Shown: piece after piece, positions 42,380-50,310 of the stretch
How the letters are laid out: the number at the start of each line of letters is the position of its first letter
Position numbering within the stretch: the stretch's first letter is position 1
Assembly (NCBI GenBank): GCA_048594885.1
Contig: JBMDXB010000093.1
Span: 68,623 to 132,622 of the forward strand
From: JBMDXB01 sp048594885
GTDB taxonomy: Bacteria; Acidobacteriota; Vicinamibacteria; Vicinamibacterales; 2-12-FULL-66-21
Reading direction: 5' to 3'
Length of the DNA stretch: 64,000 bases
Notes under the pieces: generated by a model
Told to the model about the DNA's origin: nothing
The model's database searches: none
Seen by the model: only the letters and a program-made list of their open reading frames with translations
Program-made: the position numbers and the translations under genes

Positions 42380-43067
42380 GGGGGGACCACAGACTCGGGA
42401 GGAGTGGTCCCCCCTTTGCTCGTGTCGGTTCGCCGATCAACGAGCCACGAGAGGAACGTGATTGCGTCAATGGCGAAGTGGCGATGTTCTTTGCGAGCAG
42501 CAACTTCAGCACTGTCAATCGGGCGGCGCTGTCTGCCGCCCGTGTCACAGTCAACGCCGCTGTCAGTGACGACGATGGAGACATCGGGGCGTGAGCGACC
42601 CCCTCTGCCACCCCCCGATCGCGGTCCCACGGCTGCAATGAGGGGCACGCTCACGCCCCAGATGCATGTCGCTGTCGTCCGGCAGATCCGCGCTCTGTCC
42701 CTTGCCATCGCCGAGTGCGCCGGTGATTCGACCACGTGCCCGCCGACGTTCACGAGGGGCGTCCGCACCGCTGACAGGTTTTGCCCGGAACGCGCGTTCA
42801 TATAGGTGAGCGCGCACTCGCTCTGAATCCAGAACTGCGGCGGCATCGATCGCCGCCCTCCTGCCTCTCTTCCACCAGCGCGCCTCGATCGTCTTGCGAG
42901 TTCTCTGACTTGCAGCGCGGCCGCATGCACTGCGGCCATCACGACGCGAGATTGTCCGGCGGTCCACGGTCCGCTCAAGCCACTCCGCTTCGCTCCGTCC
43001 GCTGCGCGGCTGGCGGGCTTGACCGAACCGTGGAACCGCCGGGTGCTCGCAATTACGTGATGGCCGC
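42380..43067 (+). ncRNA. Conserved multi-hairpin leader of serine recombinase, copy 2
   Basis: The hairpin order is the same as in copy 1. A: GGGGGGACCAC (42380-42390) with GTGGTCCCCCC (42404-42414), again with a 13-nt loop of form AG..CT.GGGAG.A-like sequence. B: CGGGCGGC (42520-42527) with GCCGCCCG (42535-42542). C: GGGGCGTGAGC (42586-42596) with GCTCACGCCCC (42649-42659). E: GCGCGTTCA (42792-42800) with TGAGCGCGC (42807-42815). F: 42932-43067. Spacing from the start of A to the recombinase start is 934 nt, against 935 in copy 1. The segment after C (GATGCATGTC) and that around E (TTCATATAGGTGA) are conserved in primary sequence. Confidence 0.6.
42932..43067. repeat. Long inverted repeat F of the leader, copy 2
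   Basis: Nested stems are GCGGCCATCACG (42932) with CGTGATGGCCGC (43056-43067), CCGGCGGT plus CCACGGT (42956-42970) with ACCGTGG plus ACCGCCGG (43027-43042, one bulged A), and TCAAGCC (42975-42981) with GGCTTGA (43016-43022). Compared with copy 1, TTCGGCGG/CCGCCGAA has become CCGGCGG/CCGCCGG, so pairing is kept through paired changes. Confidence 0.8.
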
Positions 43068-43128
43068 CAGGCTGACCGTCGCACACGAGCGGAACGAATC
43101 GGTTCATCCTCGGAGGAGTCGCGGCGTT

Positions 43129-43317
43129 ATGATCCGATCTCGAGAACGGCGCAGGCGACGACCACGACGCGGAACGCGAGCTCGCACGTCACGCGACTAT
43201 TGCGACGAACCGCTGCGAGCGCTCGTTCGCACGCTCGCTCGACAAGCCGCACGCGAGCTCTTCGCGCGCGAGCTGGCCACGCAACGTCGAGATCGACCTG
43301 AGGTGACGGTGCAATGA
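43129..43317 (+). CDS. Small basic protein translationally coupled to the recombinase
   Basis: The gene codes for 62 residues from ATG 43129, with GGAGGAG about 12 nt upstream. The N-terminus is extremely Arg-rich (MIRSRERRRRRPRRG). The second half is a predicted amphipathic helix (LRALVRTLARQAARELFARE) that is clearly conserved in the frameshifted copy at 36935. The stop TGA overlaps the recombinase ATG (ATGA). This arrangement points to a recombinase accessory factor, perhaps a nucleic-acid-binding or directionality factor, but no function is established from the sequence. The longer frame upstream is not conserved. Confidence 0.6.
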   Translation: MIRSRERRRRRPRRGTRARTSRDYCDEPLRALVRTLARQAARELFARELATQRRDRPEVTVQ

Positions 43318-44963
43318 GGGTGGCGATCTACGCGCGGTACTCCTCCGATAACCAACGCGACGCTTCGATCGCTGACCAACTGCGCATCTGCCGAGAGTTC
43401 GCCGCGCGCCAGGGCTGGACGGTCACGCAGGAGTTCACCGACCACGCGATCTCCGGCGCGACGCTGCTGCGCTCTGGATTCCAGGCGTTGATGCGGGACG
43501 CGTTGAACCGCCGCTTCGACGTCGTGCTCGCCGAGTCGCTGGACCGCTTCAGCCGCGACCAGGAGGACACGGCCGGGCTCTTCAAGCGTCTCACCTTCGC
43601 CGGCGTGAACATCGTCACCCTTGCGGAAGGCGACATCACGCACCTGCACATCGGCTTCAAGGGGACGATGAACGCATTGTTCCTGAAGGACCTGGCTGAC
43701 AAGACACACCGCGGACTGCGCGGGCGAGTCGAGAGCGGCAAGTCCGCCGGCGGACTCTGTTACGGCTACCGCGTTGTGAAGTCGCTGACCGCGGGAACGG
43801 TAACGACCGGAGAGCGAGAGATCGAGCCCCCGGAAGCGGCTATCGTCGAACGCATCTTCCGGGAGTACGTTGCAGGCATTGCACCGAAAGCGATCGCCAG
43901 GCGGTTGAATCAGGACGGAGTCGGCGGGCCGTTCGGAGGAACCTGGAGTCCGAGCACGATCCACGGGAACTCGAAACGAGGCACCGGAATCCTGAACAAC
44001 GAGTTGTACGTCGGCCGCATGGTCTGGAACCGGCTGCGCTACATGAAGAATCCAGACACCGGCAAGCGGATCTCGCGTTTGAATCCGGCAGCGGAATGGA
44101 TCACCCGGGAAATTCCGTCGCTCCGGATAGTGAGCGACGAACTCTGGAACGCCGCGAAGGTCCGTCAGAGGACCACGCGCCACACGATCACACGTACGGG
44201 CAACATCGGCTTCGCACGACGGCCTCAATACCTGTTCTCCGGATTATCGAAGTGCGGTGTCTGCGGCGCCGGGTTTATCATGGCCGGCCGAAATCGCCTC
44301 GCATGCTTCGGTGCTCGCGAGAAAGGCACCTGCAACAACCGCCTCACCATCCGCCGACACAAGGTGGAGACGCGCGTGCTGAGGGCGCTCCAGGAGAAGC
44401 TCCTGCGCCAGGATCTCTTTGACGAGTTCTGCGAAGAGTTCACCCGCGAGATGAACCGGCTGCGCATGGAGCATCGCGCGAGCCTCTCGGTTGCGGCGCG
44501 GGAAATTGAACGGATCGAGGCTCGTCGCAAGAAGCTGATCGAGATGGTGATGGACGGCGTCGCGCCTTCAGTGGTGAAGGACGAGTTGAACGCGAACGCG
44601 GCCAGGCGGGAACAACTGGAAGCCCAGGTAGCTGCGACCGAGGAGCCGCCGGCGCTCCTGCATCCGGAGATGGCTCGGATCTACCGCGAGAAGGTCTCAG
44701 CCCTCGGCAAGGCGCTCCAGGACCCGGACAGCCGGTCGGAGGCCACCGAGGCACTGCGCGGCCTCGTGGACGCCATCGTACTCACGCCCGACCAGGCCGG
44801 CGAGGCACTTCAGATCGAGTTGCGGGGGAATTTGGCGGCTATGCTGGGAGCCACCGTACAAACGAAGAGGTCGTCGGAATCCGACGACCTCTCCTTGCAA
44901 GTATCTTTGGTTGCGGGGGCTCGCAACCAACATTATCTGCAGCTCTGGAAACCTGCGGCGTGA
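43314..44963 (+). CDS. Large serine recombinase
   Basis: The gene codes for 549 residues. The resolvase/invertase catalytic domain (1-150) has YARYSSDNQ with probable nucleophile Ser10, and AESLDRFSRDQEDTAGLFKRL with the conserved Arg/Asp residues. A Recombinase domain follows (about 165-280: GTWSPSTIHGNSKRGTGILNNELYVGRMVW), then a zinc beta-ribbon (CGVCGAGFIMAGRNRLACFGA...GTCNNR), a coiled-coil segment (about 370-470) and a C-terminal tail ending GARNQHYLQLWKPAA. Large serine recombinases integrate and excise DNA between att sites. The tail is encoded by the palindrome repeated across the region, so the gene end may itself be the recombination site. It appears intact. Confidence 0.95.
   Translation: MRVAIYARYSSDNQRDASIADQLRICREFAARQGWTVTQEFTDHAISGATLLRSGFQALMRDALNRRFDVVLAESLDRFSRDQEDTAGLFKRLTFAGVNIVTLAEGDITHLHIGFKGTMNALFLKDLADKTHRGLRGRVESGKSAGGLCYGYRVVKSLTAGTVTTGEREIEPPEAAIVERIFREYVAGIAPKAIARRLNQDGVGGPFGGTWSPSTIHGNSKRGTGILNNELYVGRMVWNRLRYMKNPDTGKRISRLNPAAEWITREIPSLRIVSDELWNAAKVRQRTTRHTITRTGNIGFARRPQYLFSGLSKCGVCGAGFIMAGRNRLACFGAREKGTCNNRLTIRRHKVETRVLRALQEKLLRQDLFDEFCEEFTREMNRLRMEHRASLSVAAREIERIEARRKKLIEMVMDGVAPSVVKDELNANAARREQLEAQVAATEEPPALLHPEMARIYREKVSALGKALQDPDSRSEATEALRGLVDAIVLTPDQAGEALQIELRGNLAAMLGATVQTKRSSESDDLSLQVSLVAGARNQHYLQLWKPAA
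44909..44963 (+). repeat. Recombinase-end repeat, copy 3
   Basis: The palindrome GGTTGCGGGGGCTCGCAACC (44909-44928) is identical to copy 2 and is followed by AACATTATCTGCAGCTCTGG, the stop, and a 10-bp palindrome CCGAGCTCGG (44964-44973). The downstream half is nearly identical to solo copy 4 at 53705. Confidence 0.85.
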
Positions 44964-45354
44964 CCGAGCTCGGCCTAAGATGGCACGATCACTTGGCACG
45001 CCGCAGTGTCCTTCGCTCTTCTGACGGGTCTGCCGGTAACCCGATGGACGCAATTCCGCCACAGTACATGGGTCGCGCTAGGGAGCAAGGCTGCGACATC
45101 CGCACATCCGCACCGCAGGCTACCGCGACCGCCTTAACGGAAGTCATCGACCACAGTCAGTTCGTCTATCCACCAGTCGACGCGAGCGTGCCACAAAGGC
45201 AGTCCGCTCAGGAGGTTAGCGCCGGCGTGCGTTGGCCGTTGTCCGAATCCCCGCAAGGTCGTTGCGGAGCGTCGCTCCGAACCTCGGTCCAACACAACGG
45301 CGAAAACCGTCCCTGACACCCCGACAGTTCTCCACAAGCGCGCGAGAAGAGGCA
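44964..45354. other. Gap after recombinase, possible degraded coding remnant
   Basis: No intact gene is seen in these 391 bases. On the minus strand about 45134-45220 reads NLLSGLPLWHARVDWWIDELTV, which looks protein-like, but it has no start context or continuation. It is best regarded as an unidentified remnant, and the rest shows nothing. Confidence 0.3.
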
Positions 45355-46173
45355 TTAGCTCTTCTCGAAAATTCGCCCGTAGTTCCCAACATCGACGCGC
45401 ACTTTTGCTGCTCGCAGTGCCGCCCAGAATGCGACCTGATTTGCCGTGAGGACCGGTCTTCCGAGCACAGCTTCCAACTCGCGGATCGTGCCGATCGCTC
45501 GCATACCGTTACCGCCGACGAACACGGCATCGGCTTCGTGTGGGGCATTCGCACGGACCCATTCGAAGAGTTCTGCGGGCCGCACTTCTGTAAACGAGCG
45601 AGCGGGCGAGAGGCGCGTGCATCGGACGACGTTAAGACCTCGGGCACCGAAATATGCTTTGCCCTTGTCGCTGACATCTTCGCTGAACCACGGTGGATGT
45701 ATCAGGGCAACGCGCTTCGCGCCCAAGACGCGCAGCGCCTCGGTCGCTGCCAAGCAGGTGAGCACAATCGGAATCCCCCGCGTACGCTCCTGGAGGCGCG
45801 CCGCCGTCGGGCCGTCCGCATCCGGACCGAGAGCATAGCTGCTGCTTGTATACGCGAACACAATAGCGTGCGGCACCAGATCAGCGAGTCGTTCGGCCGC
45901 CGCGTCCACGTGTGGCGGTTCAGCGAATGCCGCAGGAGTCTTGTTGCGCAGGACCCGCGATGGGTGAATGGAGATGTCCTTCGGAGCCATGGCAGCTATC
46001 TCGGACTCCGGCACTGGGTCGAAATCGGGTGTCAATACACCGATTCGCGCGAGCGTGCCGGCGCCATCCGGCTGCCAGCGATGGCCTTGTGACGCACGTG
46101 CCAATACGTGCAGCCCAGTCGAAACGTCAAAGGCGGCGAAACCCGATCGAGCGAGAAAGCGTCTACGATCCAT
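45355..46173 (-). CDS. Asp/Glu racemase-superfamily protein (maleate isomerase/arylmalonate decarboxylase-like), exported
   Basis: The gene codes for 272 residues from ATG 46173. The start MDRRRFLARSGFAAF has a twin-arginine-like RRRFL motif followed by a hydrophobic stretch, so it may be Tat-exported. The body resembles arylmalonate decarboxylase/maleate isomerase: ARIGVLTPDFDPVPESEIAAM, AIVFAYTSSSYALG, VLTCLAATEALRVLGAKRVALIHP and DAVFVGGNGMRAIGTI. The two positions where active members carry cysteine (before TSxS and in the GGN loop) lack Cys here, so classical racemase chemistry is doubtful. It is the first gene after recombinase copy 2, on the opposite strand. Confidence 0.7.
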   Translation of the reverse strand: MDRRRFLARSGFAAFDVSTGLHVLARASQGHRWQPDGAGTLARIGVLTPDFDPVPESEIAAMAPKDISIHPSRVLRNKTPAAFAEPPHVDAAAERLADLVPHAIVFAYTSSSYALGPDADGPTAARLQERTRGIPIVLTCLAATEALRVLGAKRVALIHPPWFSEDVSDKGKAYFGARGLNVVRCTRLSPARSFTEVRPAELFEWVRANAPHEADAVFVGGNGMRAIGTIRELEAVLGRPVLTANQVAFWAALRAAKVRVDVGNYGRIFEKS

Positions 46174-46652
46174 TTCAACGCGCTCCTTGGTTTGCACCTG
46201 CTTGCATCCGACGAGCCTTTGGGGCTCTTTCCTTCCCTCCACACTCGTGGGTCGCTTCGCCGGTCCCGAACTTAGACGCTCGAATCGGTACTCTTCGTCA
46301 AGTTAGTCTTGTGGACATCGATTCCCGCGATCACGTATGGCATCGGCCTCTCCTGGAGGAGCGGAGAGCGTGCCTCATCGCATCAGTCAGGGTCGCGAGC
46401 TGTCGCCGGATCTCACCCAAGCCGAACAACGCTCAATTATCCGATCAATCACGCACGCTCCGGGTCAAACAGTTGCTCGGCTCCAATTGCTCCATGGCTA
46501 ATCTCGAACTCGCCGCTCCAGCACGGCCATTCTCCATGGGCGATGATTTTGATGGATCGGGTACGCCGTGCGCATCGCCGGGGTCATATCGCCTGCCCAA
46601 CAAACCAGTTTGCGGAAATCGCCCTGACAGCCAGCCACGCGGCTTCCGTGAA
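46174..46652. other. Intergenic region without recognisable gene
   Basis: Open frames on both strands overlap one another and show no start signals or family motifs. The segment lies between two genes on the minus strand and could hold the promoter of the racemase-like gene. Nothing further is seen. Confidence 0.4.
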
Positions 46653-47153
46653 TCAGTCGGGTGTTGAGTCGGCCAGGCGCGTATTCTGTCCCCACCCAAC
46701 TTTCCACGCCCCCTCACGCTTCGTCAGAATCAGAATCTTGCGGCTGCGAATGATTTTGTCGGGCGCGCGTTCGTCTCCGGTAAGCGTGCTGTGAAATCTC
46801 ACAACTGCCGCATCGGGTCCGATGAAAGTCAGCTCTTCGAGGCGCTCGCGCTGAATGCTGTTACGGAACACCGTCTTGTGCACCGCGGAATGACCATCTT
46901 CAATGGCCCTTCTTCCCTTCCACACCTCGCCGGTCCAGAGAATCCAAACGCCGTCCTCGTGGAACAGGTTCGCGAAGGCGCGCATGTCGTGGCTGTTCCA
47001 TGCCTTTTCCCACGTGTCGACGATGGCCGTGATCTGATCCCTGTCGGCAGGCGTGCCCGGTGGTCCAGCCTGGCCCATGGCTGAAGACGCTGCCGACAAG
47101 AGGATGGCGACAGCAAAAACAAGGAGACGGCTCGCGTCAGCACATTTCGTCAC
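46653..47153 (-). CDS. Secreted SnoaL/NTF2-like protein (SgcJ/EcaC family)
   Basis: The gene codes for 166 residues from GTG 47153, chosen because AGGACT lies 4-9 nt upstream and the product then begins with a signal peptide (LLVFAVAILLSAASSAMGQ). ATG 47234 would add 27 residues. The mature part has the NTF2-like pattern: ADRDQITAIVDTWEKAWNSHDMRAFANLFHEDGVWI, then GRRAIEDGHSAVHKTVF, then a curved-sheet strand pattern ending WKVGWGQNT. Family members bind small hydrophobic ligands, and catalytic residues vary. It is divergent from the MBL gene at 47306. Confidence 0.82.
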   Translation of the reverse strand: MTKCADASRLLVFAVAILLSAASSAMGQAGPPGTPADRDQITAIVDTWEKAWNSHDMRAFANLFHEDGVWILWTGEVWKGRRAIEDGHSAVHKTVFRNSIQRERLEELTFIGPDAAVVRFHSTLTGDERAPDKIIRSRKILILTKREGAWKVGWGQNTRLADSTPD

Positions 47154-47305
47154 GGTGAGTCCTATAGAGAGGGTCGTCACGAGTGCGCAGCAATCGATGG
47201 CGGTCGAGTCTAGCGCACGCGATCTGGTGAGCACAATGAGTGCTCATCAGCGTTCTGAACGAAGCAAGTTCCGCACCCTCATTCGTCGGCTATGATCCCC
47301 GCATC

Positions 47306-48241
47306 GTGGCGGAGCATCTGGCCCAGATAAGCCGACGCACCTTTCTGGCGGGCGTCCTTGCGCTTTCGGCGCACGTGCAGGTGACCGCACGTCAGGGCGG
47401 AACGAAGCTCATTCTCCTGGGCACGGGCGGGGGGCCGCGTCCACGAAAAGCGAGTTCCGGTTCAGCGCAAGTCATCGTGAGCAACGGTGTCGCGTACGTC
47501 ATCGACTGCGGGGATGGCGTCGCGAGGCAATTGGCGTCTGCCGGCGTCCCGCTCCCGTCGCTGCGCCACATCTTCATCACCCATCAGCATTCGGATCACA
47601 CCGCCGACTACGGCAATCTGATCCTGCTCGCTTGGACGGCCGGGTTAAACTCGCGCGTCGATACGTGGGGACCGCCGCCGCTCGCACGGATGACGCAACT
47701 CTTCTTCGAAATGAATGCCTCGGACATCAACGTCCGCATCGCGAACGAAGACCGACCTTCCCTCGCCCCACTAGTGCACGTTCACGAGCTACGCGAAGGC
47801 GGCGCATTGATGTCCGAGGAATACGTGAAGGTGACGGCTGCGTTGGTGGATCATCCACCGGTCGTTCCCGCATTCGCCTACCGATTCGATGCCCGCGATC
47901 GCTCCATCGTGATATCTGGCGACACCGCGCCGTCGAAGAACCTGGAGAAGCTCGCCGGCGGCGCCGATGTTCTCGTCCACTCGGTGATGTATCCTTCAGC
48001 GGTCGATCGACTCGTCGCGCGAGTGCCCAATGCCGCGGCGCTGAAGGCGAGTATCCTGGCGCATCAGACATCGGCCGAAGACGCCGGTCGCGTCGCGCAG
48101 CAAGCGGGCGTCAAGACCTTGGTGTTGTCGCATTTCGTGCCGCCCGACGATCCAGATGTGACTGAGACGATGTGGCGCGAAGCAGCGTCGCGACACTTTC
48201 GAGGAACGGTGATCGTCGGGCGCGATCTCCTAGAGATCTGA
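47306..48241 (+). CDS. Exported MBL-fold metallo-hydrolase (RNase Z/arylsulfatase-like)
   Basis: The gene codes for 311 residues from GTG 47306. ATG 47240 is possible but adds a non-conserved stretch. The N-terminus has SRRTFLAGVLALSA, a Tat-like signal. The metal site is THQHSDHTADYGNL (HxHxDH). SGDTAPSKNLEKLAGGADVLVHSVMY supplies the bridging Asp, and LSHFVP the final His. GTGGGPRPRKASSGSAQVIV is the typical start of the RNase Z-like/AtsA group. The substrate is unknown, and periplasmic arylsulfatase or phosphodiesterase activity is possible. A paralogue lies at 49348. Confidence 0.88.
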   Translation: MAEHLAQISRRTFLAGVLALSAHVQVTARQGGTKLILLGTGGGPRPRKASSGSAQVIVSNGVAYVIDCGDGVARQLASAGVPLPSLRHIFITHQHSDHTADYGNLILLAWTAGLNSRVDTWGPPPLARMTQLFFEMNASDINVRIANEDRPSLAPLVHVHELREGGALMSEEYVKVTAALVDHPPVVPAFAYRFDARDRSIVISGDTAPSKNLEKLAGGADVLVHSVMYPSAVDRLVARVPNAAALKASILAHQTSAEDAGRVAQQAGVKTLVLSHFVPPDDPDVTETMWREAASRHFRGTVIVGRDLLEI

Positions 48242-48315
48242 AAGAAGGAAAGCCTACGACGAAGTAGCGGTTCCTTTCGTCGGCGATGGCGCACCGCAGG
48301 CTGGCCCTGATGAAG

Positions 48316-49167
48316 CTATCTGCCAAGATGGCGTCGGAGAAATTCCGTCATCTTGTTTAACTCATCGTCGCGCTGAGCCGAGTTGGTGAAGAAGGTGTTG
48401 TGCCCGCATCCTTCACAGTAAGCCGTCTCGACAGGTTTGTTGTTCGCTCGCAAGGCCATCTCGAATTCACGCGCCAAGCCAAACTGCGTGTTCTCACCCA
48501 TGCTATCGGCAGTGCCATGCATAATCAGGATTGGCGCGTTGAACTCCGCTGCGCGCCTCCACAGTCTGAGCGCGTAGCCCGAGGAATGGAGAACGGACGC
48601 CTGCACGTTGTCCTTTGCCAACAAGTACTGTTGCGCAGCTCCGGCGCCCCGGGAGTGCCCGACGAGCGCGAGCCGATCGACGCGAACGCCAGGACGCGCG
48701 CGAGTCGCCTGTACCAAGGCGTCGACGAATTGCACGGCTTCCGGGTACTCGCCGGGCCCCAGGGGCGGAATCTCCGGACACGGAATCGGCGGCGTTACCT
48801 CATTCACACCCGCACCACCGCCGCCTGAAAACCAGCATCCGGCCACGGCGATGAAGCCACCGCGCGCCAAGTCGTTGGCCCATTCCACATACTGGCGCGC
48901 AAAGCCGTGCGTGCCGTGCAGAACGAGGACCGCAGGAAAAGGACCCGTGCCCGAGGGTCGGGCGATTGCCGCCCGCATCGCGCCGAGATCCGGAACAGAC
49001 ACCCTGACCCACTTCACCTGCAAGGTTTCAGTTCCTGCGGGCGCCTCGGTCGCAGTCACCGTTGGCGGGGTCTTCGAGCTGTCGGACGTTCGCGGTCTTG
49101 ATCCTTGCCAGGCTGGCGAAACCAAGGTGCCCGCCAGAAAGACCGCGACGAAATGCAATTTCGGCAT
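48316..49167 (-). CDS. Secreted alpha/beta hydrolase (dienelactone hydrolase-like)
   Basis: The gene codes for 283 residues. A signal peptide (MPKLHFVAVFLAGTLVSPAW) is followed by an alpha/beta hydrolase core: AVLVLHGTHGFARQYVEWANDLARGGFIAV with the oxyanion HG, nucleophile elbow GHSRGAG, APILIMHGTADS with the acid, and EGCGHNTFF with the catalytic His. It resembles dienelactone hydrolase-type esterases, and the natural substrate is unknown. It is convergent with the MBL gene upstream. The start ATG at 49167 is preceded on its strand by GAAGG. Confidence 0.85.
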   Translation of the reverse strand: MPKLHFVAVFLAGTLVSPAWQGSRPRTSDSSKTPPTVTATEAPAGTETLQVKWVRVSVPDLGAMRAAIARPSGTGPFPAVLVLHGTHGFARQYVEWANDLARGGFIAVAGCWFSGGGGAGVNEVTPPIPCPEIPPLGPGEYPEAVQFVDALVQATRARPGVRVDRLALVGHSRGAGAAQQYLLAKDNVQASVLHSSGYALRLWRRAAEFNAPILIMHGTADSMGENTQFGLAREFEMALRANNKPVETAYCEGCGHNTFFTNSAQRDDELNKMTEFLRRHLGR

Positions 49168-49347
49168 GAGTACCTTCCCTCATTACCGCCCGAAGCCCTG
49201 AAATCAGGGGCCAACCCGATTACGTCTGCGTGAGCCCAACTGGGCGACCCGTTGATCGTAACCCTTACGATGGCTAGACTCCCCCATCATCGGCGGGTTC
49301 CTGGATGATGTCGCGCTCTCGGTCGGACGCTGAAAGGGAGGTCTCCT

Positions 49348-50310
49348 TTGCCGCTGTCGCCACAGAAGGTCTGTGCGAGCCTTCTTCTCGGGATCGTCGT
49401 TTTGGGTGGGGGCGCAGTCGCCCAAAGCAAGGACGCTGCTAAACCTGACATCACCGTGACGTTGCTCGGCTCGGGCGGCGGGCCGAACCCCAATCCAAGA
49501 CACTTCGGGCCAAGCATTCTCGTTCAAGCCGGCGGCCAAACGCTGCTCTTCGACTGTGGTCGCGGCGCCAGCATACGCCTCGCCCAGCTCGGGATCCTGC
49601 TTGGGCAGGTGCGGACCGTCTTCGTGACGCACCTCCATTCCGATCACATCATCGGGCTGCCGGACCTCGATCTGACCGGATGGGGCGCGCAGGGGCGCAA
49701 GACGCCGTTTCGAGTCTGGGGGCCTTCCGGCACGAAGGCGATGATGGAGCACCTCCAAAAAGCGTTCGAGTTCGACATCCATATTCGCCGTGACATCGAC
49801 GAGAAGTTTGTCAAGGAAGGCATCGAGGTATCGAGTACTGACATCAACGAGGGAGTGGTTTTCCAGGAAGGAGGAGTAACGGTCAAAGCGTTTCGCGTCG
49901 ATCACCGGCCCATCGAGCCGGCATTCGGCTACCGTGTCGACTACGCCGGCCGATCCGTGGCCATGTCGGGGGACACGCGCTTCTCGGAGAACCCCATCGA
50001 ACAGGCCAAGGGCGTCGACTTACTGATTGTCGCGCACCACATCACCGCCGAAGAGGCGGGTGTCGATATTGTCAATTTCGGCTTGTGTCGCGGCCAAGAG
50101 GTTAATGCGCAAAGCGACGTTCGTTGCCGCGGTCGTATCCACGAGGCAATCGATCCGGCCGAAGTGCGGGCTCGCCTTAGTAAATTGTTCGCACGCGTCA
50201 AGCCGCGGCTTGCGGTCTACGCCCATATTTCGGATGCCGACCTCATCACGCATCGAGCCTGTGGCCGGTCTCGCACGGCTCCGCCTCGGTCGATCACCTA
50301 TCGGTATTGA
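49348..50310 (+). CDS. MBL-fold metallo-hydrolase with abnormal C-terminus
   Basis: The gene codes for 320 residues from TTG 49348, with GGGAGG 6 nt upstream. A signal peptide (VCASLLLGIVVLGGGAVAQ) precedes the MBL fold: LLGSGGGPNPNPRHFG, THLHSDHIIGLPDLDLTGW (HxHxDH), RVDHRPIEPAFGYRVDYAGRSVAMSGDT and VAHH. The family's final region after AHISDADL, normally an ARTRxxYxGPLxVGEDLM segment, is replaced by a short unrelated tail (CGRSRTAPPRSITYRY). The stop overlaps a periplasmic binding-protein-like gene that lacks its own beginning. Truncation by fusion is likely, although the metal site remains. Confidence 0.8.
   Translation: MPLSPQKVCASLLLGIVVLGGGAVAQSKDAAKPDITVTLLGSGGGPNPNPRHFGPSILVQAGGQTLLFDCGRGASIRLAQLGILLGQVRTVFVTHLHSDHIIGLPDLDLTGWGAQGRKTPFRVWGPSGTKAMMEHLQKAFEFDIHIRRDIDEKFVKEGIEVSSTDINEGVVFQEGGVTVKAFRVDHRPIEPAFGYRVDYAGRSVAMSGDTRFSENPIEQAKGVDLLIVAHHITAEEAGVDIVNFGLCRGQEVNAQSDVRCRGRIHEAIDPAEVRARLSKLFARVKPRLAVYAHISDADLITHRACGRSRTAPPRSITYRY

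Noticed and set aside
45134..45355. 73-residue minus-strand ORF with WHARVDWWIDELTV
   Set aside because: It has no start context, neighbours or recognisable family, so it is kept only as a possible remnant in the gap entry.
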